Source of the DNA: Urechidicola vernalis
Lineage (GTDB): Bacteria > Bacteroidota > Bacteroidia > Flavobacteriales > Flavobacteriaceae
Reading direction: 5' to 3'
DNA: 64,000 nucleotides
Assembly: GCF_031846385.1 (NCBI RefSeq)
Contig: NZ_JAVRHV010000005.1
Location: 124,001-188,000, forward strand
Shown: positions 8,347-17,527 of the stretch, piece after piece
Numbering within the stretch: position 1 is the stretch's first letter
Layout of the letters: every line of letters starts with the position of its first letter
Translations under genes and position numbers: made by a program
The notes under the pieces: generated by a model
Databases searched by the model: none
Seen by the model: the letters and a program-made list of their open reading frames with translations, nothing else
Told to the model about the DNA's origin: nothing

Positions 8347-9234
8347 CTATTTTAACTCAAAAGTTGTAATTCCTGCAAATCTTCCATCTAAATACACATT
8401 TATTGTATGTGTACCTTCGTTCATTTCTTTTCTGTTAACATCAATTACAGAGATTACTTCTAACTTATCTTGTACAAAGTCAACATCAAAAATATCTGAA
8501 TAATGAATTTCGGTTACATCGTCATTTAACTTTTCTACACCCTTATCGATAATTAAATTTCCTTTCGGATCTATAATTTGTAAGAAGACCTTTTTAGAAC
8601 CTTCTTCCGCTAAAACATTTTCAGCAATTACAAAACTAACTCTTAGTGCATCTGTATTTCTTTGACGTGTGGTTGGTCTTAACTGTCCGTTATTTCGCTT
8701 ACGCATTGGTGCTACTTTAACCGTGTTAATTTTCAATACGGCGCCTTCACCAATTCTGTTGTTCAACTCTTGGTTGTATTGGTTTATTGAATCAATTTTT
8801 TGATTTTGATTTCCAATAGTTGAGTTGGCATCATTCAAATCGCTATTTAGTCCAGCATTTTGCGCTTTCAACTCTTCGTTTTGTTCAAATAAATCTTGGT
8901 TACTCGCTTCTAAATCAGAAATTTTCTTTCGGTAACGTCTGATAATACTTTTATTAGATTTTTTTAGATTAGAAACAGAATCTCTAAACATTACAATTTT
9001 TTCGCGCTCGTCTTCCAATTCTTCAGAAAGAGCAGAATTATCTGCAATTGCTTCATCATATTGAGCAATCATAGCATCCAATTCTTTTTGAATTTCTTCT
9101 TTTTCTTCAGTTAAAAATTCTTGCATTTTATTAGCCTTACCATTGTTATAGTAAGTATAACCTAATGATCCTAGTAGCAATGCGATCAAAACACCTATAA
9201 TTATTTTGTGATTTGAAGATTTGTTATTTTCCAT
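8347..9234 (-). CDS. Membrane-anchored coiled-coil protein, unknown function
   Basis: A 295-residue protein. A short polar N terminus is followed by one membrane segment (IIIGVLIALLLGSLGYTYY, residues ~11-29). Residues ~38-165 form a long Glu/Lys/Asn-rich predicted coiled coil with heptad-like spacing. A C-terminal domain (~185-295) looks beta-rich and ends in a VYLDGRFAGITTFELK strand. The layout (inner-membrane anchor, periplasmic rod, terminal domain) suggests a scaffold in the envelope. Such proteins are common in Flavobacteria and are sometimes mislabelled as chromosome-partitioning proteins because of the coiled coil. It is monocistronic, with its own promoter and terminator. Confidence 0.75.
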   Translation of the reverse strand: MENNKSSNHKIIIGVLIALLLGSLGYTYYNNGKANKMQEFLTEEKEEIQKELDAMIAQYDEAIADNSALSEELEDEREKIVMFRDSVSNLKKSNKSIIRRYRKKISDLEASNQDLFEQNEELKAQNAGLNSDLNDANSTIGNQNQKIDSINQYNQELNNRIGEGAVLKINTVKVAPMRKRNNGQLRPTTRQRNTDALRVSFVIAENVLAEEGSKKVFLQIIDPKGNLIIDKGVEKLNDDVTEIHYSDIFDVDFVQDKLEVISVIDVNRKEMNEGTHTINVYLDGRFAGITTFELK

Positions 9235-9272
9235 GGTTTAATATTTATGGGGTTATTATTCTTGTGAACGCG

Positions 9273-9306
9273 CAAAGTTACATTAAATTATTCAGGACAT
9301 GACAAA
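9273..9306 (-). promoter_or_regulatory. Putative promoter of the coiled-coil membrane protein gene
   Basis: On the minus strand, TTTG at 9303-9306 is separated by 22 bases from TAACTTTG at 9273-9280, about 39 bases before the ATG at 9234. It matches the Bacteroidota promoter pattern with slightly long spacing. Confidence 0.5.
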
Positions 9307-9361
9307 GTTAAAAAGCTTTAGAAATAGATTTGTATTTTTACGCTTGCTATGATTCTATATA

Positions 9362-10048
9362 ATGCAATTTATTAAAGATATATTTCATTTGTTTTTTCCT
9401 GAAGTATGCCATTCTTGTCAAGAGGTTTTGCATCAACATGAAAAATTGATTTGTATTGCTTGTCGGCATGATTTTCCTGAAACAGATTTTTTAAATCAGA
9501 AAAACAATCAATTAGAGAAACAGTTCTATGGGAGAGTTCAATTAAAAGAAGCCATGGCCTTGTTTCATTTTACTAAGAAAGGAAAAGTACAGCATTTAAT
9601 TCATAAATTGAAATACAAAGGTCAAGAGGACATTGGTATATTTTTCGGGGAATGGCTAGGAAAATCTTTAAAAAGTAGCGGACGATTTCAATTTATTGAC
9701 TGTATTGTCCCGGTTCCAATTCATCCTAAAAAAGAAATGCAACGTGGATTTAATCAATTAACTAAACTGGGTAGAGCCGCTGGTGAAATCTTAAACCTTC
9801 CTTTTATTGAAAATAACCTTATCAGAGTAATTAATACCGCAGCGCAGACGCATAAAGGAAGAGTTGGTAGGTTTTTAGGAAAACGGAATCATTTTGAAAT
9901 AATAGACAAAGACTTGTTCGAAGGAAAACATATATTACTTATTGATGATGTTATTACAACTGGTGCAACAATTGAAGTATGTACTCAGGAACTTCTAAAA
10001 TGCAAAAATGTTACCGTTAGTATCGCCGTGGTTGCATACACTACTTAA
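9362..10048 (+). CDS. comF: ComF family phosphoribosyltransferase-like protein
   Basis: A 228-residue ComF/GntX-type protein. An N-terminal zinc-ribbon has C16-x2-C19 and C31-x2-C34. A C-terminal PRTase domain has the PRPP-binding loop LLIDDVITTGAT near residues 195-206, and a QRGFNQ motif near 132. In naturally competent bacteria ComF acts in the cytoplasm to move incoming single-stranded DNA toward recombination; its function in Flavobacteria is not established. It is followed 66 bases later by a lipoprotein gene on the same strand. Confidence 0.85.
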   Translation: MQFIKDIFHLFFPEVCHSCQEVLHQHEKLICIACRHDFPETDFLNQKNNQLEKQFYGRVQLKEAMALFHFTKKGKVQHLIHKLKYKGQEDIGIFFGEWLGKSLKSSGRFQFIDCIVPVPIHPKKEMQRGFNQLTKLGRAAGEILNLPFIENNLIRVINTAAQTHKGRVGRFLGKRNHFEIIDKDLFEGKHILLIDDVITTGATIEVCTQELLKCKNVTVSIAVVAYTT

Positions 10049-10114
10049 AATATCCCGCAAATTTATTCGTTCTAAGTCAAAATAATGTTTCTTTGTAGTT
10101 AAATGTAAAAATTG

Positions 10115-11710
10115 ATGAATATTCGTTTTTTGTACTTTTTAATAGGAGTATTAATTATTCAAGGATGCGCCAGACAAGGAAGGCCTGAGGGAGGAGAAAA
10201 AGATGAAGTTGCCCCTGTTTTTTTAACGGCATCTCCCACTCAGGAAACCATAGAATTTAAGGCTGAAAAAATTAGAATCAGCTTTGATGAATATATTAAA
10301 TTAGACAAACTAGAACAGCAATTGGTTATTTCTCCACCTATGGAAAAACAACCAATAATTACTCCAATTGGAACCTCAAGTAGAGATGTTAACATTAAGA
10401 TTTTAGATACCTTAAAAGAAAACACGACTTACACGTTCAATTTTGGAAATAGTGTAATCGATAATAATGAAGGTAATATTCTAAGAAACTTTAAGTATGT
10501 TTTTTCTACAGGAGACTATATTGATTCTTTAAGTATAAGTGGAACGGTAAAAGACGGTTTCGAAAAAGAGACGGATGAGAATATTTCAGTTCAATTGTAT
10601 GAAATTACTGAGGCGTATACAGATTCGATCGTTTATAAAGAAAGACCTACATATGTCGGTAATACTTTAGACAGTATAGGTTTTGAAATTACAAATTTAA
10701 AAGAAGGGAAATACTTATTAGTGGCCTTGGAAGATGTAAGTAAAAATTACAAATTTGATAGCAGACAAGATAAAATTGCATTTCATAAGGAAATCATTAC
10801 ACTGCCAACTGATGAATCTTTTGAATTAACTCTTTTTAGAGAAGAACTTCCATTTACAGCAACAAGACCTTCGGAAGTAAAAAAGGGACAAATTTATTTT
10901 GGATATGAAGGTAATCCGGATGGGATGGAAATTAAACTATTGACACCAACACCACCTGATTTTAAGTCGACATTGATTTTTGAAGAAGATAAAGATACTG
11001 TTAGCTATTGGTATACTCCCAATATAAAGGATTCTTTGCATTTCGAAATTTTGAAAGGAGATTATAAAAAAGAATTAATTGTAAAATTGCGCTCAAAAAA
11101 AATAGACTCTTTATTGGTTTCAACAGAAATCAAAGGGACATTGAGTTTAAGAGATACTTTTTCAATTGTTACGAATATTCCAATTGATAAATTTGACAAA
11201 TCCAAAATTTCAATTGTGGATAAGGACTCTTTAAACGTGTATTTTTCGGCCGTATTAGATGCTTCTAAAAAGAGATTGAAATTGAATTTTGATAAAAAGC
11301 AACGGGAAAAATATAAATTTAGAATTTTGCCCGATGCTATAGAAGACTTATTTGGAAATGTAAATGATACATTGCAATATTCGGTCTCTACAAAAGAAGA
11401 GAGTGATTATGGTATACTAGATTTAAGTTTAAATAAAATTTCGAGTTTTCCGTTTTTATTAGAGTTGATAAATACAAAGGGAGATGTTGTTGCTAGAGAA
11501 TATTCTATAGAAGAAAGGAAATTTAGATTCGAAAACCTAGAACCAAGTGAATATATTGTAAGAATTATATATGATACCAATGAAAATGGGCGCTGGGATT
11601 CTGGAAATTTTTTATTACGAGAAGACCCTGAAAAAGTCGTTTATTATCAAGATGTTGATGGTCCAATTGAAATAAGAGCAAATTGGGAAATACCGTTAAC
11701 TTTTAACTAG
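10115..11710 (+). CDS. Ig-like domain lipoprotein
   Basis: A ~531-residue envelope protein. The start at ATG 10115 gives a signal peptide with lipobox IIQGC (Cys ~18), so it is a predicted lipoprotein. After a Gly/Glu-rich linker (RPEGGEKDEVAPVF) comes a Big_5-type Ig-like domain (residues ~30-130, with the ISFDEYIKLD pattern). Further beta-rich domains follow, and the C terminus carries DTNENGRWDSGNF, a Ca-binding-like motif. It matches a widespread but uncharacterised Bacteroidota family. Placement after comF is common in Flavobacteria as I recall, but no functional link is shown. Confidence 0.8.
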   Translation: MNIRFLYFLIGVLIIQGCARQGRPEGGEKDEVAPVFLTASPTQETIEFKAEKIRISFDEYIKLDKLEQQLVISPPMEKQPIITPIGTSSRDVNIKILDTLKENTTYTFNFGNSVIDNNEGNILRNFKYVFSTGDYIDSLSISGTVKDGFEKETDENISVQLYEITEAYTDSIVYKERPTYVGNTLDSIGFEITNLKEGKYLLVALEDVSKNYKFDSRQDKIAFHKEIITLPTDESFELTLFREELPFTATRPSEVKKGQIYFGYEGNPDGMEIKLLTPTPPDFKSTLIFEEDKDTVSYWYTPNIKDSLHFEILKGDYKKELIVKLRSKKIDSLLVSTEIKGTLSLRDTFSIVTNIPIDKFDKSKISIVDKDSLNVYFSAVLDASKKRLKLNFDKKQREKYKFRILPDAIEDLFGNVNDTLQYSVSTKEESDYGILDLSLNKISSFPFLLELINTKGDVVAREYSIEERKFRFENLEPSEYIVRIIYDTNENGRWDSGNFLLREDPEKVVYYQDVDGPIEIRANWEIPLTFN

Positions 11711-11734
11711 ATATTATGAGAAAATTTAAATCGC

Positions 11735-11742
11735 TACATTTG
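11735..11742 (+). promoter_or_regulatory. Putative -7 element TACATTTG before the gene at 11761
   Basis: Exact TAnnTTTG match 18 bases before the TTG start at 11761. It supports that start and separate transcription from the upstream lipoprotein gene. No clear -33 element is seen. Confidence 0.4.
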
Positions 11743-11760
11743 TAAACTTAGAAAAAGAAA

Positions 11761-12573
11761 TTGATTCGTAAATTTAAAATAGTAACCCCAATATTATTTA
11801 CGGTAATATTCGTGATGTCGTCCTATTCACAAAGAGTTCGTAGTAAAAGAACTCATGAGATAGGGATAGCGTACGGAGTTTCTAGTTTTACTACTGATTA
11901 TGGTCAGCGAGGAGATAGATCGAGTAATGAAGCTGGAAATTTAGGCCCAGGAATTGGAATTATTCATTACTTAACTTTTACAGACTACAGATATAGATGG
12001 AATCATCAAACAAGTTATTTTGCCGAGCACTTTAGATTGCGAAATGAAGTTTCTTATCATCAAGCGGAATTGGACCATTTTGGGAAATGGATAAGAATTA
12101 TTGGAGGGACTAATGGTGAAAAGTTACGAGCGATGCACGGAAAAACGAGAACTTGGCATTTAGGATCTCATTTAGAATATCACTTTGTAGATATAAATGA
12201 TTTTGGCTCTAGACGTGACCCAAATTTAAAATGGTCTCCATACGTTAGTATGGGTGCAGGGGTTAACTTTTATAATCCGGATATTGAAACCACCTATGGA
12301 GATGGGAATTGGAAAGATGACTATAGTTTGCTTTTTCCTAAATGGGCAGGACCGGATAGAGCAAGAGATTCTAAAGGAATTACAATGTCAGCAACGTTAG
12401 CGCTGGGAACACGAAGAAAATTAGGTGAATATTCAGATATTTTCATCGAAAATAGACATCAATATTTCTTCTCTAATTGGATAGATGGATTAAATGCTAG
12501 AGATGATGCAGCCAATAAGTTTGTTGATTGGTTGATTTGGTTTCATGTAGGCTATATTTACTACTTAAATTAA
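11761..12573 (+). CDS. Predicted outer-membrane protein, flavobacterial family
   Basis: A 270-residue protein with an N-terminal signal peptide (cleavage after SYSQ, ~residue 23) and alternating aromatic/polar strands typical of a small outer-membrane beta-barrel. It begins with a THEIGIAYG segment and ends in YIYYLN, with an aromatic next to the C terminus as in barrel proteins. It resembles the flavobacterial family annotated as THC0290_0291, whose function is unknown; I give that only as likely. The start codon is TTG. The next ATG (residue 18) would destroy the signal peptide, so TTG is preferred. Its end overlaps the convergent trans-sulfuration gene by 9 bases. Confidence 0.7.
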   Translation: MIRKFKIVTPILFTVIFVMSSYSQRVRSKRTHEIGIAYGVSSFTTDYGQRGDRSSNEAGNLGPGIGIIHYLTFTDYRYRWNHQTSYFAEHFRLRNEVSYHQAELDHFGKWIRIIGGTNGEKLRAMHGKTRTWHLGSHLEYHFVDINDFGSRRDPNLKWSPYVSMGAGVNFYNPDIETTYGDGNWKDDYSLLFPKWAGPDRARDSKGITMSATLALGTRRKLGEYSDIFIENRHQYFFSNWIDGLNARDDAANKFVDWLIWFHVGYIYYLN

Positions 12574-13710
12574 ATCAAGAGCTTGGTCAAGATCCGCAAT
12601 TAAATCTTCTATGTTTTCTATTCCAACGCTTACTCTTATAAGTGAGTCAACAATGCCAACAGAATCTCTATCTTTTTTAGGGACTGAGGCATGCGACATA
12701 CTAACAGGATGACTACAAAGTGATTCTACACCCCCTAATGATTCCCCTACTGTAAAAAGACTTAGACCCTCTAAAATTTTTAAGGTGCTTGATAATTGGT
12801 TATTTTTTAAAGTAAATGAAACCATACCTCCAAAATCTTTCATTTGACTTTTAGCAATGACATGATTTGGATGTGTTTTAAAGCCTGGCCAATACACATT
12901 ATCAACTTTTGAATGTGCTTTTAAGAAATGCGCTAACTCTTTTGCATTGCTGCAATGGCACTCCATGCGTAAATGCAAAGTTTTTATTCCTCTTAACACT
13001 AAAAAACTGTCCATTGGGCCTGCTATAGCCCCACATGACTTTTGAATAAAATAAAGTTCATCAGTCAAGTTTTTATCCTTAACAATAAGCCCTCCCAAAA
13101 TAACATCAGAATGACCACCGAGGTATTTTGTTGCAGAATGCATGACTATATCAGCACCTAAATCTAGAGGTCTTTGCAAATATGGAGTGGCAAAAGTATT
13201 ATCCACAGCAACTAATATGTTTTTTGGTTTTGCGAGCGATGTAATTTTTTTGATATCTACTAAGTTCAATAAAGGGTTGGAAGGTGTTTCTATCCAGATT
13301 AACTTGGTATTATCTGTAAAATATTGATCCATTTTATGAACATCGTCATGTTTTATAAATTGAAATTTAATATTGTATCTTTCAAAAACCTGAGTGAAAA
13401 TCCGAAAAGACCCACCGTAAATATCATTGGTTGTGAGAACTTCGTCTCCTGGCTTTAACAATTTTAATACACAATCTACGGCTGCTATTCCAGAAGCAAA
13501 GGCAAATCCATGAGCTCCATTTTCGAGACTGGCGAATGCCTTTTCTAAAGCGGTTCTAGTAGGGTTTCCAGATCTCGAATATTCATAACCTTTATGTACT
13601 CCAGGAGCAGTCTGCGCAAAGGTTGATGTTTGATAGATAGGCATCGAAACAGCTCCTGTACTTGGTTCATGCTGCTGGCCTCCGTGAATTGCTTTTGTTT
13701 CGAATTTCAT
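12565..13710 (-). CDS. PLP-dependent trans-sulfuration enzyme (cystathionine gamma-synthase/lyase)
   Basis: A 381-residue member of the Cys/Met metabolism PLP enzyme family. The PLP lysine is in SATKYLGGHSDV (near residue 197). The YEYSRSGNPTR segment near 43-53 contributes phosphate-binding Tyr and Arg from the neighbouring subunit. FASGIAA and the SLGGVESLCSHP C-terminal loop are also typical. The enzyme either joins cysteine with an O-acylhomoserine or splits cystathionine; sequence alone does not separate gamma-synthase from gamma-lyase. It precedes the antiporter gene by 25 bases in position but is downstream of it in transcription. Confidence 0.85.
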   Translation of the reverse strand: MKFETKAIHGGQQHEPSTGAVSMPIYQTSTFAQTAPGVHKGYEYSRSGNPTRTALEKAFASLENGAHGFAFASGIAAVDCVLKLLKPGDEVLTTNDIYGGSFRIFTQVFERYNIKFQFIKHDDVHKMDQYFTDNTKLIWIETPSNPLLNLVDIKKITSLAKPKNILVAVDNTFATPYLQRPLDLGADIVMHSATKYLGGHSDVILGGLIVKDKNLTDELYFIQKSCGAIAGPMDSFLVLRGIKTLHLRMECHCSNAKELAHFLKAHSKVDNVYWPGFKTHPNHVIAKSQMKDFGGMVSFTLKNNQLSSTLKILEGLSLFTVGESLGGVESLCSHPVSMSHASVPKKDRDSVGIVDSLIRVSVGIENIEDLIADLDQALDLI

Positions 13711-13735
13711 CTGTCTACTTAAGTGTTATTAAAAA

Positions 13736-14971
13736 TTACTTTACAACTCTTTTTATTAATTTTCCTAAAGAAAGCCCTTGGCCTACAATTGAAAACACAA
13801 CAACGATGTAGGTAATTACTAAAAATAAATCGCGATGCATTGCTGAAGTTAGACTTAGTGCAAGAGCAATTGAAATACCCCCACGCAGTCCGCCCCAAGT
13901 CATAATTAAATTGGTGTTTGGTACAAAATCGAGTTTTTTTGAATAGAATTTTATGGGTAATAGTAATGACATATATCTTGCAAATAAGAGCAGAGGAATG
14001 ATTAATATTCCTGCTAAGATGTATTCTTTATCAAACGTTAAAACAAGTATTTCCATGCCAATTAAAACAAACAGGATAGTATTTAGTAATACATCAACTA
14101 GTTCCCAAAATTTGTCTACATATTGTTCCGTTATTTTGCTCATGGCGTTGTTTCTAACAGTATCATTACCAACCATCAATCCCGCTGTTACCATTGCTAG
14201 TGGTGCAGATAAATGCAGGGATTGGGCAATTACGGTTCCGCCCATTACTGTTGCAATTGTTATAATTACCTCCGTGTCATAATCGTCTATAGATTTTAAT
14301 AGACGATACGTGAGCCAACCAAGTAATAACCCTAAAGCAATTCCGCCACCCACTTCAACTAAAAATAATTCTGCTATATGTAAAGCAGAAATTTCAGATC
14401 CTCCTTTTGCAATCTGGAAAATGGTGATAAACACCACAACACCCACGCCATCATTAAATAATGACTCTCCAACAATTTTAGTTTCTAATTTTTTAGGTGC
14501 GCCAACTTGTTTTAAAATTCCTAATACTGCAATAGGGTCAGTAGGAGAAATAAGGGCGCCGAATAATAGGCAATAAATAAAATCTACTTCTAAACTTAAC
14601 AATGGCAATAAATAATAAACAAGAATTCCAACCAAAAATGTAGAGGTTATAGTACCTAAGGTTGCAAATGCTAAAATAGGTTTACGTTGTACTTTTAATT
14701 GCTGAAAACTTGTGTGTAAAGCCCCTGCAAACAATAAAAAACTCAACATTACATCTAGAAGGACCGTTTCAAAATCTATTTCTGAAATCAATAGTTTTTC
14801 TTGTTCCAACAGCGTATCATCAAAATAACTAATACCTAAAACTATAAGGGTAGAAAGAATGGCTATAGACATTAGCCCAATAGTGTTTGGCAGTTTTAGA
14901 AATCTCGCGTTCAAATATCCAAAAAGTGCCGCTAAGACGATAAGAACAGTAATTATTGTAAATACATCCAT
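13736..14971 (-). CDS. Na+(K+)/H+ antiporter, CPA1 family
   Basis: A 411-residue inner-membrane protein with about 12 membrane segments. CPA1 signatures are ISPTDPIAV (residues ~140-149), SLFNDGVGVV (~169-178, the ND ion-binding pair) and a conserved RGG in MTWGGLRGGISIALAL near the C-terminal end. It exchanges Na+ or K+ for protons across the inner membrane and so controls pH and salt balance. It lacks the long soluble C-terminal domain seen in some NhaP proteins. Its ATG directly abuts the stop codon of the upstream dinB-like gene with no gap, so the two are co-translated. Confidence 0.88.
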   Translation of the reverse strand: MDVFTIITVLIVLAALFGYLNARFLKLPNTIGLMSIAILSTLIVLGISYFDDTLLEQEKLLISEIDFETVLLDVMLSFLLFAGALHTSFQQLKVQRKPILAFATLGTITSTFLVGILVYYLLPLLSLEVDFIYCLLFGALISPTDPIAVLGILKQVGAPKKLETKIVGESLFNDGVGVVVFITIFQIAKGGSEISALHIAELFLVEVGGGIALGLLLGWLTYRLLKSIDDYDTEVIITIATVMGGTVIAQSLHLSAPLAMVTAGLMVGNDTVRNNAMSKITEQYVDKFWELVDVLLNTILFVLIGMEILVLTFDKEYILAGILIIPLLLFARYMSLLLPIKFYSKKLDFVPNTNLIMTWGGLRGGISIALALSLTSAMHRDLFLVITYIVVVFSIVGQGLSLGKLIKRVVK

Positions 14972-15427
14972 TTAGATCAATTTTTTCAGTCCAAATAAAA
15001 CGCCTAAATGAATACCTTCATGAAAATTACTAAATGCCAATGCTGTTTCAATATTGGACAATGTTACGTTTAAACTGGTTGTATAAGCATTATAGTTTTT
15101 AAAAATGCCATTGTTATAATCGGCTTCTAGTTTCTCCGGAAGCTCTAAAAATAAGCGTTTCACCTCTTCAAATTCTTCTTTAGATAGATCCCCTTCGGTT
15201 TTTGTGCCTTTTTTAAATTTCTCTACAATTTCATCCGATATATACATGGGCAAACCCGAATTCTTGTAGCATAATAGTTGCTGAGTAACCATTAAATGAG
15301 CAATATTCCAAGCAATATTATTTTTATGACCACTAGGCACTTTATTTATTTGTTCCAATGTAAATGGATCAATAATTCTAAGAATAGCGGATCTCGTCTT
15401 TTTAAGGATGTCGAATTGATGGGTCAT
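14972..15427 (-). CDS. DinB-like (DinB_2) family protein
   Basis: A ~151-residue four-helix-bundle protein of the DinB/YfiT type. Potential metal-binding histidines are in NIAHLMVTQQ (residue ~34) and in the FHEGIHLG motif near the C terminus. The open frame continues upstream to 15601, through the divergent arsC-like gene, but family length and the NMTHQFDILKK region favour ATG 15427 (15442 is possible). The family includes metal-dependent thiol transferases and many proteins of unknown role; no substrate can be assigned. It is directly joined to the antiporter gene. Confidence 0.78.
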   Translation of the reverse strand: MTHQFDILKKTRSAILRIIDPFTLEQINKVPSGHKNNIAWNIAHLMVTQQLLCYKNSGLPMYISDEIVEKFKKGTKTEGDLSKEEFEEVKRLFLELPEKLEADYNNGIFKNYNAYTTSLNVTLSNIETALAFSNFHEGIHLGVLFGLKKLI

Positions 15428-15484
15428 GTTTAAATTTTTCATAAAAATAACCAATTTTAAAGTGAAAACGGATAACTTTAATCC

Positions 15485-15835
15485 ATGAAAAAAATCTATC
15501 ATCTTAAAACATGTGATACGTGTAGACGAATTTTGAAAGCCGTAAATATTGACGGATTTGAATTGCAAGAAATAAAAACAAATCCAGTAACTGTAGCACA
15601 ATTAGAAGAAATGTATGCATTTACAAATAGTTATGAGGACCTGTTTAATAAGCGAGCAAAGAAATACAAGCAAATGGATCTAAAAGGGCAGGTATTAAGT
15701 GAAAAAGAGTATCGTCAATTAATTTTGGATGAATATACCTTTTTGAAGCGCCCCGTTTTTGTTATTGATAATGAAATTTTCGTAGGGAATAGTAAAAAAA
15801 CAGTTGAGAAGCTTGTTGAGATATTGAATAATTAA
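15485..15835 (+). CDS. ArsC/Spx family thioredoxin-fold protein
   Basis: A 116-residue protein with a thioredoxin-like fold and an N-terminal TCDTC motif (C10, C13). The conserved RPVFVIDNEIFVG region is the signature of the ArsC/Spx/YffB family. It lacks evident partner arsenic genes, so arsenate reductase activity is doubtful; a glutathione-independent thiol role is as likely. It is divergent from the DinB-like gene with 57 bases between starts. A TAACTTTA element (15473-15480) lies just before the ATG. Confidence 0.75.
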   Translation: MKKIYHLKTCDTCRRILKAVNIDGFELQEIKTNPVTVAQLEEMYAFTNSYEDLFNKRAKKYKQMDLKGQVLSEKEYRQLILDEYTFLKRPVFVIDNEIFVGNSKKTVEKLVEILNN

Positions 15836-15879
15836 TCCGCTCTATTATTAATTTCATATATTTATATCACCTCTATTAT

Positions 15880-17526
15880 ATGAAACTTAGAAACCCACAA
15901 AGAAAATATTTGATAGTCATCCTTATTGCGATAGGGGCTATTTTACTCACTAACTATTCTGTTTCTTATATAGTAAAAAAGAAAATTGTTACCGTATTAT
16001 CTGAAAATCTTCTCAAAGAGTATACAGCTTCGGTAGACAAAGTTGAATTTAAATTGATTCGGCGATCACTGTCTTTTAACGGAGTTAAGTTTGTGCCAAA
16101 ATCTGAAGTGGTTTCGGACATGGTAGAGAATAAAGGAGAGGTAAATAGTGTTGATAATATCACTTTGAAATCGCTGGAATTAAAGGGAATAGGAATATTT
16201 AATTTGCTTTTTTCGAAGAAAATTTCCATCAATACTTTATCGTTTAACGATTTATTTATTCGGAAAATCGAGAACCCAAATTTAGTTATCGAAAAGGATA
16301 AAAAGAATAAGCCGAAACCTATAAATTTAGATTCAATTAAGGTTACAAAATTGGGAGGATTGGTTATTGATAATTTGGAATTCGTAGATCTTATGTATCA
16401 GGTTTATGATGTGTCTAAGAGCGAAATTACGTTTCAAAATAGCCCGGTTAGTTTCAATTCTAGTGGTGTAAAACTGGTTGAAATTGAAGAAAATTTATTT
16501 AAATTACTTCCATCGCAAGAAATATTTAAAATTGAAGATGTCCAGTTGGAATTTGAAAAAAAGAACTACTCTTTAAGTTTGGATAAATTGGTATTAGATT
16601 TTAAATCTCAAGTTGCAACAATTAATGATTTTTCATTCAAACCAAATATTTCAAAATTCGATTTAGCGGAGAAATACACCTTTAACGATGATGTTTTTGA
16701 TGTAACTTTTCAAGAAGTAAATGTTTACAATTTTAACTTGATTAAATTGTTTAAAGAAAATGCTTTTTTACTCGATAGTGTAGCTATAAACGGATTGGAT
16801 TTAAAGTTGTTTAAAGATAAAAGGAAGCCGTTTAACATGGATAAATATGTTGGCTTACCACACATTAATTTACAAAATAGTTCCAAAGTTATAAACGTTC
16901 CTTTAGTATCTGTTAAGAACAGTCATTTAACAATAGAAGAGCAATTAGAAAATAAAGACACCTTGTTTAGTTTAACGATTAATGATATAAATGCTAAAAT
17001 TCAAAACATATCTACCATACCAGAATTTACTCAAAATCCAATAACTGTTAATATCGATGCGAATTTAATGAATGAGGCCCCACTACATGTAGTTATGAAT
17101 ATGCCTTTGAAAAAAGGACAACATACCTTTTATTTTTCAGGAGAATTAGGGCAATCGGAGTTCGAATTATATGATGCTGCACTTTATCCAGTACTTGGAT
17201 TAAAGATTTTAAGCGGAGAGATAGATAAAATGCAATTTTCAGCAAAAGCAAACAATACTTCTTCAAGTGGAAATATGACCATGCTATATCATAATTTAGA
17301 AGCAACTGTTTTTAAATCCAACTCCTTAGAAAGAAACAAATTCTTAAGTTGGTCTGTAAATCATGTTGTTAGAAAATCTAACCCTAACAAAAAAGGAAAA
17401 GTAAAAGAGGTAGAAATGCAGTTTACACGAGACACCTATAAAGGTTTGGGGAACTATATTTGGAAAACTCTTCAAAGTGGAATTGTAAATACAATCTCAC
17501 CAACAGGAAAGGATAAAAAGAAATAA
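15880..17526 (+). CDS. AsmA-like envelope protein, unknown function
   Basis: A 548-residue protein with one N-terminal membrane segment (residues ~9-33, VILIAIGAILLTNYSVSYIV). It is followed by an entirely periplasmic, beta-strand-rich region that begins with a VDKVEFKLIRRSLSFNGVKF segment. This arrangement and the repeat-like strands recall AsmA/DUF748 proteins, members of the bridge-like lipid-transport fold. Similar uncharacterised proteins are common in Flavobacteria. The C terminus is basic. It follows the ArsC-like gene and ends 2 bases before the convergent glycosyltransferase gene. Confidence 0.65.
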   Translation: MKLRNPQRKYLIVILIAIGAILLTNYSVSYIVKKKIVTVLSENLLKEYTASVDKVEFKLIRRSLSFNGVKFVPKSEVVSDMVENKGEVNSVDNITLKSLELKGIGIFNLLFSKKISINTLSFNDLFIRKIENPNLVIEKDKKNKPKPINLDSIKVTKLGGLVIDNLEFVDLMYQVYDVSKSEITFQNSPVSFNSSGVKLVEIEENLFKLLPSQEIFKIEDVQLEFEKKNYSLSLDKLVLDFKSQVATINDFSFKPNISKFDLAEKYTFNDDVFDVTFQEVNVYNFNLIKLFKENAFLLDSVAINGLDLKLFKDKRKPFNMDKYVGLPHINLQNSSKVINVPLVSVKNSHLTIEEQLENKDTLFSLTINDINAKIQNISTIPEFTQNPITVNIDANLMNEAPLHVVMNMPLKKGQHTFYFSGELGQSEFELYDAALYPVLGLKILSGEIDKMQFSAKANNTSSSGNMTMLYHNLEATVFKSNSLERNKFLSWSVNHVVRKSNPNKKGKVKEVEMQFTRDTYKGLGNYIWKTLQSGIVNTISPTGKDKKK

Positions 17527-17527
17527 A